Source: Flavobacterium cerinum
Lineage (GTDB): Bacteria; Bacteroidota; Bacteroidia; Flavobacteriales; Flavobacteriaceae
DNA: 64,000 bases
Assembly: GCF_004028155.1 (NCBI RefSeq)
Contig: NZ_SBII01000003.1
Location: 310,001 to 374,000 of the forward strand
Reading direction: 5' to 3'
A program made the translations under genes and the position numbers. The notes below the pieces were generated by a model. It was not told where the DNA came from. It did not search any database and saw only the letters and a list, made by a program, of their open reading frames with translations. Positions 41,686 through 50,648 of this stretch are shown here, one piece after another. Each line of letters starts with the position of its first letter. Within the stretch, counting starts at the first letter, position 1.

Positions 41686-41771
41686 TGTAGTCTTTGCATT
41701 GGATGTATATAACGGAGATCGTTAATAATTCGTGTAAAGTTACGTATCTTAAATAAAAACTTAGCATAAAA

Positions 41772-42758
41772 ATGAACATAGCAGTAGTAATGGGCGGTTA
41801 TTCGGATGAATCCGTTATCTCTTTACGCAGCGGACAGCTGATTTTAAGCCATCTGGACCTTGCAAAATACAAACCGTTTGAAGTACATATTCTTCCTGAA
41901 GGATGGAATGTATTGATCGATGGTAACAAATACCTTATCAATAAGGGTGATTTTTCGTTTGAAAAAGACGGAGCTACTACAACATTTAATGCAGTAATAA
42001 ATACAATCCACGGTACACCTGGTGAAGACGGCCATTTACAGGCCTATTGGGAATTGCTTGACATCCCGTATACAGGCTGTGGGTTCTACCAATCGTCATT
42101 AACTTTTAATAAAAGAGATACGCTATCAGTACTATCTAAATTCAATATTAATAAAGCAAAATCTATATACCTGTCTAAAGGAGATGTCGTTACAGCACAG
42201 GAAATTGTAGACACGGTTGGTCTTCCATTCATGGTAAAACCAAACCAAAGTGGCAGCAGCCTTGGGATTTCTAAGGTAAATGATATTGCTGATTTTGAAA
42301 AAGCATTACAATTAGCATTTGCTGAAGATTCTGATATCCTTATCGAAGAATATCTAAAAGGTACTGAAGTATCTGTAGGCGTATTGAACCTTAACGGTAA
42401 AACAACTGTTTTAGGGCTTACTGAGATTGTTTCTCACAATGATTTCTTTGATTATGAAGCAAAATACCAAGGCAAATCGGATGAAATAACACCTGCACGC
42501 GTTGATGAACAAACTGAAAGAAAAATCAGGGAAACAGCCATTAAAGTATATGAAGTATTGGGCATGAGCGGTTTTTCACGAGCTGATTATATTGTGAGAG
42601 ATGGCGAACCGTATTTTATTGAAATAAACACCAATCCGGGACTTTCAGGACAAAGTATCTTCCCGCAGCAGGCAGAACACGCCGGTATACCGTTCTCAGA
42701 ATTACTGGACAGCGAGATTAAACTTGCATTACAAAGAAAAGTATTATGGAAAAAATAG
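41772..42758 (+). CDS. ddl: D-alanine--D-alanine ligase
   Basis: 328 residues, an ATP-grasp enzyme making D-Ala-D-Ala for peptidoglycan. Visible: MNIAVVMGGYSDESVISLRSG (1-21), INTIHGTPGEDGHLQAYWELLDIPYTGCG, MVKPNQSGSSLGISKV (about 155-170), DILIEEYLKGTEVSVGVL, and EINTNPGLSGQSIFPQQA near the end with the Mg-binding Glu and Asn. It overlaps coaD by 13 bases, so translation is probably coupled. Confidence 0.97.
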   Translation: MNIAVVMGGYSDESVISLRSGQLILSHLDLAKYKPFEVHILPEGWNVLIDGNKYLINKGDFSFEKDGATTTFNAVINTIHGTPGEDGHLQAYWELLDIPYTGCGFYQSSLTFNKRDTLSVLSKFNINKAKSIYLSKGDVVTAQEIVDTVGLPFMVKPNQSGSSLGISKVNDIADFEKALQLAFAEDSDILIEEYLKGTEVSVGVLNLNGKTTVLGLTEIVSHNDFFDYEAKYQGKSDEITPARVDEQTERKIRETAIKVYEVLGMSGFSRADYIVRDGEPYFIEINTNPGLSGQSIFPQQAEHAGIPFSELLDSEIKLALQRKVLWKK

Positions 42759-43204
42759 CTGTATTCCCTGGATCATTCGACCCTATAACTCTTGGTCATC
42801 ATGATATCATAAAAAGAGGTGTGAGCCTTTTTGATAAAGTAATTGTGGCTATTGGTGTAAATGCTGAAAAAAAATACATGTTCTCCCTCGAAGAACGCAA
42901 GCGTTTTATAGAAGAATCGTTTAAAGATGAACCTAAAGTCGAAGTGATCACGTATGAAGGTCTTACTATAGACCTTTGCCGTAAAATTGGAGCTCAGTTT
43001 ATACTTCGCGGACTTCGTAATCCTGCCGACTTTGAATTTGAAAAGGCCATAGCCCATACTAATAGGCAACTTTCAAAAATTGAAACGGTATTCCTTTTAA
43101 CTGCAGCGAGTACGTCTTACATCAGCTCAAGCATTGTTAGGGATGTATTGCGTAATGGTGGAGACTATACCATATTAGTTCCTCCATCGGTAAGGGTTAA
43201 ATAA
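42746..43204 (+). CDS. coaD: Phosphopantetheine adenylyltransferase
   Basis: 152 residues. It has the nucleotidyltransferase motif FPGSFDPITLGHHDII (7-22), ILRGLRNPADFEFEKAIAHTNRQL (about 91-114) and the ISSSIVRDV signature (about 131-139). It catalyses the fourth step of CoA synthesis, making dephospho-CoA. Second gene of the ddl operon, with the M14 peptidase 6 bases after it. Confidence 0.97.
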   Translation: MEKIAVFPGSFDPITLGHHDIIKRGVSLFDKVIVAIGVNAEKKYMFSLEERKRFIEESFKDEPKVEVITYEGLTIDLCRKIGAQFILRGLRNPADFEFEKAIAHTNRQLSKIETVFLLTAASTSYISSSIVRDVLRNGGDYTILVPPSVRVK

Positions 43205-43210
43205 CAATCC

Positions 43211-44938
43211 ATGAAAAAAATACTGTTGTTAATACTAATTCCCTCTGCCCTATTTGCGCAAAAGAAAACAATGTACCAAACACCCTACGAAAAAGGCAAC
43301 GGCAATCAAACCGCCACCTATGCTGAGACCATAGCTTATTTTAAACAACTTGATAAGGATTTCGAAACCATACAAATGCTTGAAATGGGTATGACTGATA
43401 GCGGAGAGCCTTTACATATTGTTATATATAATCCTGCTAAAAAATTTGGTTTTAACCAACTGCACGACAACAAAGCAGTGCTTTTACTTAACAATGGTAT
43501 TCATCCCGGTGAGCCCGACGGTATTGATGCTACCATGATGCTGTATCGCGACTTGGCTACAGGTAAGCTTAAAACACCTCAAAACACAGTTATAGTTAAC
43601 ATCCCTATTTATAATATAGGCGGTGCGTTAAACCGTAATTCCCATACAAGAGCAAATCAAAACGGACCTGAAAGTTACGGTTTTCGAGGTAACGCCAGAA
43701 ATTATGATCTTAATCGTGACTTTCTGAAAAGCGACACTAAAAATGCCAGAAGCTTTGCCGAGATTTTCCACAAAGTAAATCCTGATATTTTCATAGACAA
43801 TCACGTGAGCAATGGTGCCGATTATCAATATGTATTTACCTATATAGCTACCCACCATCAAAAACTGGGCGGTAGTTTAGGCCTGTACTTTAAAGATACT
43901 ATGCTCCCACAAATCCTTTCTGACTTAAAAGAAAAGAAAATTGAAGCCATACCTTATGTAAATGTACATGATGTAAAACCGGATGGCGGTTTTGAGCAGT
44001 TTATGGACTCGCCTCGATATTCTACCGGTTATGCATCTATGTTTAATGTACCCGGATCAATGCCTGAAACACATATGCTAAAGGATTATGCTTCACGTGT
44101 TGCCGTTACTTACGAGTATATGGCAGCTACATTGGAATACATCGATAATAACCACACAAAGATTAAAGAGTTAAGAACTGAAAACCTTACGAATTACAAA
44201 CCGGGAATGCGTTATACACTCGAATGGAAAATTGATTCGTCTAAGGTAAAATCGCTGCCCTTTTTAGGTTATGAAGGTGATTATAAAACAAGTGAAGTAA
44301 CAGGCAAGCCAAGATTGTTTTACGACCGCAAAAAGCCCTTTAACAAAACGGTACCTTATTACCAAACTTACAAGCCGGTAACCGAAGTAACAATTCCGGA
44401 GTCTTACATTATCCCTAAATCGTGGTGGAATGTTATTGATTTACTTAAGATCAATAACATAAAAATGGAGCCTTTAGCACAGGACATTGAGCTGGAGGTA
44501 GAAAGCTACCGCATTGCCGATTTTAAAACCGGTAAGTATTCTTACGAAGGGCATTATCCACATAACAACATTAAAATAATTACTACTGTAAAGAAAATAC
44601 AGTTCCATAAAGGAGACTTTGTTATCAGTACACAGCAGCCAGGTGTTAAATACCTGCTGGAAACACTGGAACCACAAGCTGCAGACTCCTATTTTAGCTG
44701 GAACTTTTTTGATGCTATACTACAGCAAAAAGAATACTTCTCTGCTTATGTATTTGAAGATACAGCAGCAAAGTTATTGAAAGAAGATACAGCACTTAGA
44801 CGCACTTTTGAAACTAAAAAGAAAGAAGACAAAACTTTTGCAGAAGATGCCGATGCCCAACTGGACTGGATTTACCAGCACTCAGTATACTATGAAAAAA
44901 CTCATATGGAATATCCTGTGTACAGGAAAATAAAGTAA
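43211..44938 (+). CDS. Exported M14-family zinc carboxypeptidase-like protein
   Basis: 575 residues. The signal peptide (1-16, ending ALFAQ) is followed by the M14 domain (about 35-310): zinc ligands His98 and Glu101 (NNGIHPGEPDG) and His198 (DNHVSNGAD), with RNYDLNRDF between. A C-terminal region of about 250 residues has no clear assignment. The likely role is periplasmic or surface peptide hydrolysis, perhaps of cell-wall peptides given the ddl linkage, which is inference. The catalytic Glu could be in VTYEYMAATLEY (about 300). Confidence 0.92.
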   Translation: MKKILLLILIPSALFAQKKTMYQTPYEKGNGNQTATYAETIAYFKQLDKDFETIQMLEMGMTDSGEPLHIVIYNPAKKFGFNQLHDNKAVLLLNNGIHPGEPDGIDATMMLYRDLATGKLKTPQNTVIVNIPIYNIGGALNRNSHTRANQNGPESYGFRGNARNYDLNRDFLKSDTKNARSFAEIFHKVNPDIFIDNHVSNGADYQYVFTYIATHHQKLGGSLGLYFKDTMLPQILSDLKEKKIEAIPYVNVHDVKPDGGFEQFMDSPRYSTGYASMFNVPGSMPETHMLKDYASRVAVTYEYMAATLEYIDNNHTKIKELRTENLTNYKPGMRYTLEWKIDSSKVKSLPFLGYEGDYKTSEVTGKPRLFYDRKKPFNKTVPYYQTYKPVTEVTIPESYIIPKSWWNVIDLLKINNIKMEPLAQDIELEVESYRIADFKTGKYSYEGHYPHNNIKIITTVKKIQFHKGDFVISTQQPGVKYLLETLEPQAADSYFSWNFFDAILQQKEYFSAYVFEDTAAKLLKEDTALRRTFETKKKEDKTFAEDADAQLDWIYQHSVYYEKTHMEYPVYRKIK

Positions 44939-44958
44939 ATTTTATCCCTTGCAATATA

Positions 44959-44991
44959 AAAACCGGTTAGTTGTACTAACCGGTTTTTTTT
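44959..44991. terminator. Terminator between convergent genes
   Basis: AAAACCGGTTAGT (44959-44971) pairs perfectly with 44975-44987, 3-nt loop, then T-run. A-tract on the other side allows use from both directions. Confidence 0.92.
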
Positions 44992-44998
44992 GATGTCT

Positions 44999-46942
44999 TT
45001 ATTGTTTAATAATCTTTTGAACTAGTTTACCGTTTACATTCAGGAAATAAATCCCTGAATTAAAACTAGTGAGGTCTACCTTAGTCTGTTCCGCACTATC
45101 CTTATTTTCAAGCCTTAGTAACTCTTTACCTGTAATATCTGTCACGGTAAATACTCCTGTCGTCTTTCCTGTAATAGTAACCAATCCATTAGTGGGATTA
45201 GGATAAACAGTAAAATTATCTACCTGAGGTTTAATATACTGGTATTGTTTATCACTTTTTTCCATAGCAAAAACCTTGTTTGATTTTGGTTCCAAAGCAA
45301 CACTTTGTGCAGATGAACAGGTTTCAATTTCTGCAAGGAAAACTGAACCATTTTTAGCTTGAAATCCTGGCTGCAATTTAATAAATCTGCCCGCCTGATA
45401 AACAGCTCTAGACTGATTTTCAATTGTATTAACAGCAATGATGGACTCTTCTCTCTGTTCAAAAAAATATGTATTTGCCATAACATTTACATCTGCATAT
45501 AATGTCGCTAAGCAGCCTAAATCACCATTATAACAATTTGGAGCATAAATATTACCAAAATCCTCTTCAATTGGAGTGATTAGAGCCTCTTGGTGAGCAA
45601 GACAGCACCATTCCGACCATCCACCACAACTTGTTTTAATTCGCCATCTAAAAGTTTTACTTATAAGTCCAGCAGAAGCCTGATACAGATCATAATGATT
45701 TTGAGTAACAATTGTACTAAAATAATACCCGTCATTATGGTTTGGTACTTCACTACAATTGCCATCAGAAACAAACTGCAGCTCATAACTATCAGCCACA
45801 TCCGGCCAAAACAACTCATAGCCAACCACATACGAATCCTGAGAATTTACAATTTCAAATCTTAAATCGGGGCCTGAACTTGAAGATGTATCAAATAAAT
45901 GATATGTAAATGATGAGTCAACAAAAGTTGCCTTAACTTTAAATTCAAAGCTTCCAACTAAAGAACTTAATTCAGATGGATTAACTAAAAAACAAAATGT
46001 GTTACCCGTAATTACCGGCACTGATGGCACTGTCCTTATAAAATTATCATTTTGATCAAAAATTTCAAGGGTCAAAGAGCCAGGCACAATAGTACTGTTT
46101 AGTGGTGCTGTAAAATCACCGCATACATTAAACGGTTCTTTAGGACATGAAATACTAAACTCATCAAGTGTTAACAAACCAAATGCAGGAGTACAATTTG
46201 CATTACATCTTATATTATCCAGGTATACACTTCCAAAATGACCTCCTTGGCCACAATCAGCAATAACAAACTCTAAACGTACTGGTGTACCTATATATTT
46301 TTCAGGAATCATCAATGTTGCACATTCCCAATCTGTAAAAAGATAGTCACTAACTCTATTAAATATATTGCTATTTATATTTGCCTTATAGCATATCTCA
46401 TTAGTATTTATAATTACACCGTTAGCATCATATATCCGTGCAGTAAAAAAAGGTTCTATATCTGGTTCTGCACCATGTAGTCTAAAAATTAAAGCAAAAT
46501 CAAAATTAATAACAGATGAAGTAGCTGTAAAATTGGAATTCATTGTAACTACATCGCGGCTTTGATTATCATCAAAATTTAGTTTAATAGCAAAATTACC
46601 ACCAACCCCATTTGGTTGTACTCTTGGCAAATATGCTCCCAAACTAAATAAACTTGGATCATAAATTCCAAAAGGAGCTATTGATGTATTAGAAACCAAA
46701 GACGCTAAACTTCCAAAATCATTAAGAGCTGTGCTTGCTGTAATTGGATCATAGTCAGACGTATTCGTATCAATATGGCAATCTACATTAGAGAAAATCA
46801 GATTAGAGGTAAATGCTGTAAAAGTATAAGAACTTGATAGCCCTCCAATACCATTTTCGAAATCAGCATTTGTAATACATTGTGCATTTCCATCCAGCCC
46901 CGCCATTAAAGCAGCCAAAAAACATAAGTATAAGTTTTTCAT
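44999..46942 (-). CDS. T9SS-secreted surface protein with type A sorting domain
   Basis: 647 residues. A signal peptide (about 1-20, ending GNAQ) precedes a beta-sandwich region rich in Asn/Thr/Ser. A 3-coathanger-type module is visible near 500-560 (GRFIKLQPGFQAKNGSVFLAEIE). The C-terminal type A sorting domain is at about 575-647: FTVYPNPTNGLVTITG, VTDITGKELLRL, DLTSFNSGIYFLNV, and basic end KIIKQ. It is therefore exported across the outer membrane by the type IX system and anchored or released. Ligand unknown; adhesin-like. It follows the filament-like gene by 21 bases and is probably co-transcribed with it. Confidence 0.93.
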   Translation of the reverse strand: MKNLYLCFLAALMAGLDGNAQCITNADFENGIGGLSSSYTFTAFTSNLIFSNVDCHIDTNTSDYDPITASTALNDFGSLASLVSNTSIAPFGIYDPSLFSLGAYLPRVQPNGVGGNFAIKLNFDDNQSRDVVTMNSNFTATSSVINFDFALIFRLHGAEPDIEPFFTARIYDANGVIINTNEICYKANINSNIFNRVSDYLFTDWECATLMIPEKYIGTPVRLEFVIADCGQGGHFGSVYLDNIRCNANCTPAFGLLTLDEFSISCPKEPFNVCGDFTAPLNSTIVPGSLTLEIFDQNDNFIRTVPSVPVITGNTFCFLVNPSELSSLVGSFEFKVKATFVDSSFTYHLFDTSSSSGPDLRFEIVNSQDSYVVGYELFWPDVADSYELQFVSDGNCSEVPNHNDGYYFSTIVTQNHYDLYQASAGLISKTFRWRIKTSCGGWSEWCCLAHQEALITPIEEDFGNIYAPNCYNGDLGCLATLYADVNVMANTYFFEQREESIIAVNTIENQSRAVYQAGRFIKLQPGFQAKNGSVFLAEIETCSSAQSVALEPKSNKVFAMEKSDKQYQYIKPQVDNFTVYPNPTNGLVTITGKTTGVFTVTDITGKELLRLENKDSAEQTKVDLTSFNSGIYFLNVNGKLVQKIIKQ

Positions 46943-46963
46943 ATTATTACATTTAAGCTTATA

Positions 46964-47797
46964 TTATTGTTTCTGAAGTAATGATTTCATTTGAGCTTTA
47001 AGCAGCTCTATTTCTTCTTTTTGCTCTGTTAGTTTAGTTTTTAGTTCTTTTGCTTCGTTATTTTGTTCAATAGCATAAAGGGTAAGCTCTTCTATCTTTT
47101 GTAAAAGTTTTGCATCCATCTTAGCAACATCAAGACCTTCAAGAACCATAGCTTTTGCAGAAGGGACATCTGGCAGGTGATTATTTTCTTTAGTAAACTT
47201 CTCCACTTCTTCAAGCGGCATTAGTTTATACTCAGGTTCGAAAACATAATCAGCCCATTCGGTTGTTGTTTTAATCGCTATTTTTACTTTTTCAGTTAAT
47301 ATTCCCTCTTCAACAAAAAGCTTGTAGCCGTCTGGAGTTTTAATATCATTTACACCATTACCTATACGCACTTTGCCATTATGATTTATACGCATAGATT
47401 CAACATCGTTATATCCAAAAGATACAGCAGATTTTTCTGTATTGGCAGAGCGTATTTTACCAAATTCAATAAAACCTGATTTAGCGATTCCCTCAAGCAT
47501 CTGTATTTTGCATGTATGCTCTATAGTCGTAAAACGACCTGAGCCTACTTCATATCCAATTCCCTGTATATTCAAACCCAATGAAGGATACTTGCTGAAA
47601 CTGGCTATGGTTTCCTGGTAAGTACCTAAGTATCCTGACCCATCATCACTGATTACTTCCAGTTTATGAGTTGGCGTTGTTGTACCTAAACCTACATAAC
47701 CTGTAGCAGGAAATACATTTGGTGTGGGTGAGCCAAATTGAGAATAGCCACAAACAGCATAAAATACAATAGCAAGTGTAAAAATTTGTTTTTTCAT
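46964..47797 (-). CDS. Exported tail-fibre/collar-like protein with C-terminal coiled coil
   Basis: 277 residues. Signal peptide (1-19, ending GYSQ), then GYVGLGTTTPTHKLEV (the GxGTxxPxxxLHV-like repeat start). The recurrent Bacteroidota module LFVEEGILTEKVKIA, WADYVFEPEYKLMPLEEVEKF and NNHLPDVPSA (about 160-215) follows, then a coiled coil (about 225-277). Such proteins are often labelled tail fibre domain or cell-wall anchor proteins and probably trimerise. No sorting domain. Upstream of the T9SS gene. Confidence 0.88.
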   Translation of the reverse strand: MKKQIFTLAIVFYAVCGYSQFGSPTPNVFPATGYVGLGTTTPTHKLEVISDDGSGYLGTYQETIASFSKYPSLGLNIQGIGYEVGSGRFTTIEHTCKIQMLEGIAKSGFIEFGKIRSANTEKSAVSFGYNDVESMRINHNGKVRIGNGVNDIKTPDGYKLFVEEGILTEKVKIAIKTTTEWADYVFEPEYKLMPLEEVEKFTKENNHLPDVPSAKAMVLEGLDVAKMDAKLLQKIEELTLYAIEQNNEAKELKTKLTEQKEEIELLKAQMKSLLQKQ

Positions 47798-48105
47798 AAT
47801 TAAGATGATTTAAGTTTCCTTTAAATATAATAATAAATCAAAATCACCATAACAGGAATAAAGTAAACTCAAGACTGAAAACAAATAGGTTTGATTTATA
47901 ACTGTAAATAAATACTTAAAAAATAAATGTTAAATTAAATAAGATTAATATTCTCTGTAACTCTTTTATTTAAAATTTAACTATCACAAAAAGCAACAAT
48001 TTTGTGATTATGAAAAACAACAATGTGTTTAACTTTTATTTATGTTAAATTATAGCAAATTTCTTAATATTACAGAATACTATCTTTGAATTTATAATCT
48101 AAAAA
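47798..48105. other. AT-rich divergent intergenic region
   Basis: 308 bases between the filament-like gene (minus) and the HEGGH membrane protein (plus). It is strongly AT-rich, with no ORF or stable hairpin that I can defend. Likely promoters: a near-consensus TATATTTA for the minus gene and TATCTTTG (48081-48088) for the plus gene. Confidence 0.6.
48081..48088 (+). promoter_or_regulatory. -7 promoter box
   Basis: TATCTTTG, exact TAnnTTTG match, 17 bases before the ATG at 48106. Confidence 0.6.
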
Positions 48106-48828
48106 ATGAAAATTCTCTCTTTTCAATTCAATATTCGGTTATTTGTATTTTTATTAATTGGGTTTGTGCTTTGTACAATAGTTGGAACAGTGAGCCATGA
48201 AGGAGGGCATTGGGCTGTATCGAAATATTTTGGTAATACTCCAAAAATACATTATGCTTCTACTTCCCTTGGCTTTGAAGCAAAAGCCACTGAATTTGAA
48301 ACTTTCTATGAAAAAAATAAAAGTAAAATACTATCTCGGGAAGAATCTCCCGAAAAGGAAAAATTTAGAGAAATAAACAAAAACGTGGGGAGAGAGAAAT
48401 TTTTAATAACTCTTGGAGGACCAATTCAAACGATGATAACCGGAACCATTGGTTTTTTAATACTTTGGTTCAACCGAAAGAAAATATACCGAAAATACAA
48501 CCTAACATTTTCAATATGGGCTTCAATATTTATAACTTTCTTTTGGTCAAGACAGATACTAAATTTTATAGGATCACTTGATACACTATTTGAAACTGAA
48601 AGAAGAGCCTATAGAAGTGATGAACCTAAATTATCCCAATATCTTGAACTCCCACATTGGGTGTTTGGATTAATTACCTGTATTCTTGGACTCTTACTTT
48701 TAAGCTGGGTATTTTTTAAAATTATACCAATACGCCAAAGACTTACTTTCTTACTGGCCGGACTGACCGGCAGTGCCTTAGGATTGTATTTATGGATGGA
48801 TAAGTTAGGACCTGTTATCCTTCCTTGA
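48106..48828 (+). CDS. Membrane protein with HExxH motif (M50-like)
   Basis: 240 residues with about five hydrophobic segments (10-30, 105-125, 132-155, 180-200, 210-230). At the end of the first segment is TVSHEGGHWAVSKYFG, with His31-Glu32-x-x-His35. The motif's placement in a membrane helix resembles M50 site-2-type proteases. A second M50 signature (an Asn/Asp-Pro-Gly motif) is not clear; ITLGGPIQTMITG (about 99-111) could be its counterpart. Very AT-rich. Its 3' end overlaps the convergent Nudix gene by 14 bases. Function unknown. Confidence 0.75.
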   Translation: MKILSFQFNIRLFVFLLIGFVLCTIVGTVSHEGGHWAVSKYFGNTPKIHYASTSLGFEAKATEFETFYEKNKSKILSREESPEKEKFREINKNVGREKFLITLGGPIQTMITGTIGFLILWFNRKKIYRKYNLTFSIWASIFITFFWSRQILNFIGSLDTLFETERRAYRSDEPKLSQYLELPHWVFGLITCILGLLLLSWVFFKIIPIRQRLTFLLAGLTGSALGLYLWMDKLGPVILP

Positions 48829-49423
48829 CAACAGCAGTCTTTTCAAACAGGAGTTTAATATTTTCATAAGAATTGGTTAGAGCATCTTTGATCTGGTCCT
48901 GGTTAAGCCATGCTACTTTCTCTATACCTTCCTCTATCTGACCTTCTAGAGGACCGGAATAATCCGTTTTCATTTCAAACCAATGTGTTATTTTTAGCTT
49001 ATAACTGCCATTACGCTTAAAGATGTGATATGTTTTTTGCAGCTTTTGGGTAATTTCAAGTCCGCTTACACCAGTCTCCTCTTCCACTTCCCTCATAGCA
49101 GTAGTTTCTATATCTTCATTTTTCTCTATACCTCCTTTAGGCAGATCCCATTTACCATTCCTGAAAATAAAAAGTACTTCACCCTTATCATTATATACAA
49201 GACCACCCCCGGCTTTAGCCACAGGTATCTTCTCCTTTAATTTCTTTAAGGTTTCCTTTTCATCAGGATGGTATAAAAAGGCTTTTTTCACCTTATTATT
49301 GAACATATTTACTATCAGTTGCTCAATATCAACACTCTCCAGTAAAAACATTCTGAAATCAGTTTCTTTTTCTACAGTATTTGTCAAAAAAAGAGGTTTA
49401 TCGTTTACAAAAACTTTATACAT
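48815..49423 (-). CDS. Nudix hydrolase
   Basis: 202 residues from ATG 49423 (MYKVFVNDKPLF); a longer frame would run antisense through pyrE. The Nudix box GGIEKNEDIETTAMREVEEETGV (about 107-129) fits GX5EX7REUXEEXGU exactly. Preceding KWDLPKGG is also typical. An N-terminal extension of about 65 residues is family-specific. The substrate (nucleoside diphosphate derivative) is not predictable. Divergent from pyrE with 7 bases between start codons, and 3' overlapping the membrane protein gene. Confidence 0.92.
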   Translation of the reverse strand: MYKVFVNDKPLFLTNTVEKETDFRMFLLESVDIEQLIVNMFNNKVKKAFLYHPDEKETLKKLKEKIPVAKAGGGLVYNDKGEVLFIFRNGKWDLPKGGIEKNEDIETTAMREVEEETGVSGLEITQKLQKTYHIFKRNGSYKLKITHWFEMKTDYSGPLEGQIEEGIEKVAWLNQDQIKDALTNSYENIKLLFEKTAVVKEG

Positions 49424-49426
49424 TTG
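49419..49426 (+). promoter_or_regulatory. -7 promoter box of pyrE overlapping the Nudix start codon
   Basis: TACATTTG, exact TAnnTTTG match, ends 4 bases before the pyrE ATG at 49431 and overlaps the Nudix ATG. Transcription should begin at or next to the pyrE start codon. Confidence 0.6.
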
Positions 49427-49430
49427 CAGT

Positions 49431-50081
49431 ATGATTTTTAATATAGACACCGCCAAAAAAACAGCCGAATTGCTTTTACAAATAAACGCAATTAAATTAA
49501 ATCCTAAAAATCCTTTTACATGGGCTTCCGGATGGAAATCGCCTATATATTGTGACAACAGGATAACTCTCTCATTTCCACCAATCAGGAATTACATTCG
49601 TGAGGAATTTTCTAAGCATATTGAGAAAGAATTTGGCAAACCTGATGTAATTGCGGGTGTGGCAACAGGCGCAATTGGCATAGGAATGCTCGTTGCAGAG
49701 TACATGGGACTCCCTTTTGTATATGTTAGACCGGAAGCTAAAAAGCACGGACGCCAAAATCAGGTTGAAGGTTTTTTACAAAAAGGACAAAGCGTAGTAG
49801 TGGTCGAAGACCTGATTAGTACTGGTAACAGCAGCCTTATGGCTGTAGAAGCATTAAAAGATGCAGGAGCCAATGTAAAAGGCATGGTTGCCATATTTAC
49901 TTATGGCTTTGATATCTCTTTAGAGAACTTCAAAAATGCTAATGTAAACCTGCACACACTAGGCAACTACGAAACTCTTTTAGATCTTGCAGTTACTAAA
50001 AAGTATATTACTGAAGAAGAGCAGGAAACACTTAAAGAGTGGAGCAAAAGCCCGTCTACCTGGATGCAGGAACAGGTTTAA
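49431..50081 (+). CDS. pyrE: Orotate phosphoribosyltransferase
   Basis: 216 residues from ATG 49431 (MIFNIDTAKKTAELLLQINA), the usual N-terminus; longer frames run through the Nudix gene. It converts orotate and PRPP to OMP in pyrimidine synthesis. Landmarks: FTWASGWKSPIYCDNR (30-44), VATGAIGIGMLVAEYMGLPFVYVRPEAKKHGRQNQVEG (about 77-114) and the PRPP loop VVVVEDLISTGNSS (about 121-134). Confidence 0.96.
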   Translation: MIFNIDTAKKTAELLLQINAIKLNPKNPFTWASGWKSPIYCDNRITLSFPPIRNYIREEFSKHIEKEFGKPDVIAGVATGAIGIGMLVAEYMGLPFVYVRPEAKKHGRQNQVEGFLQKGQSVVVVEDLISTGNSSLMAVEALKDAGANVKGMVAIFTYGFDISLENFKNANVNLHTLGNYETLLDLAVTKKYITEEEQETLKEWSKSPSTWMQEQV

Positions 50082-50171
50082 CATTGTAGATTTGCTTTTT
50101 ACCAATAAACAATCTGATTTCATCAATTTAGGTATTACCTGAGAATTGGAATCAAAAATTTGAAATAACAA

Positions 50172-50564
50172 ATGAATTTAGATAGTCCAAAAGTTACCGT
50201 TGATAAACCTGCTCAATATATTTTTGACGCCTTAACCGATGTTAAGAATTTTGAAAAACTAATGCCTGATAATATTGCAAAATTTGAAGTAACGGGTGAT
50301 GAATCGTTCATTTTTGCTCTTAAAGGTATGCCGGAGATCAAACTGAAATTAAAAGAGAAGTCTGCTCCAAGCAAAGTCGTTTTAGGAGCTGCAAGCGAAA
50401 AACTTCCTTTTACACTTACAGGAGATATAAATTCAATCTCTGACACATCCAGCGAAGTACAGCTGCATTTTGAAGGTGAATTTAATGCTATGATGGCCAT
50501 GATGATTAAAGGCCCTATCAGCAAATTCATTGAAACACTTGCTGCGAATATGCATAAACTATAG
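50172..50564 (+). CDS. SRPBCC-family (START-like) protein
   Basis: 130 residues: MNLDSPKVTVDKPAQYIFDALTDVKNFEKLMPDNI, then EVQLHFEGEFNAMMAMMIKGPISKFIETLA. This has the hydrophobic-pocket fold pattern of SRPBCC/polyketide-cyclase-like proteins with the long C-terminal helix. No signal peptide. It follows pyrE by 90 bases and often accompanies it in flavobacteria. Ligand unknown. Confidence 0.85.
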   Translation: MNLDSPKVTVDKPAQYIFDALTDVKNFEKLMPDNIAKFEVTGDESFIFALKGMPEIKLKLKEKSAPSKVVLGAASEKLPFTLTGDINSISDTSSEVQLHFEGEFNAMMAMMIKGPISKFIETLAANMHKL

Positions 50565-50591
50565 AAGGAAAAACTTCATTAGTATCAAATT

Positions 50592-50627
50592 AAAGGTTTT
50601 TAGTTCTACTAAAAACCTTTTTTTATA
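50592..50627 (+). terminator. Intrinsic terminator
   Basis: AAAGGTTTTTAGT (50592-50604) pairs with ACTAAAAACCTTT (50608-50620), 3-nt loop, followed by TTTT. Confidence 0.85.
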
Positions 50628-50648
50628 TTTTTATCAAAACTACTTATC

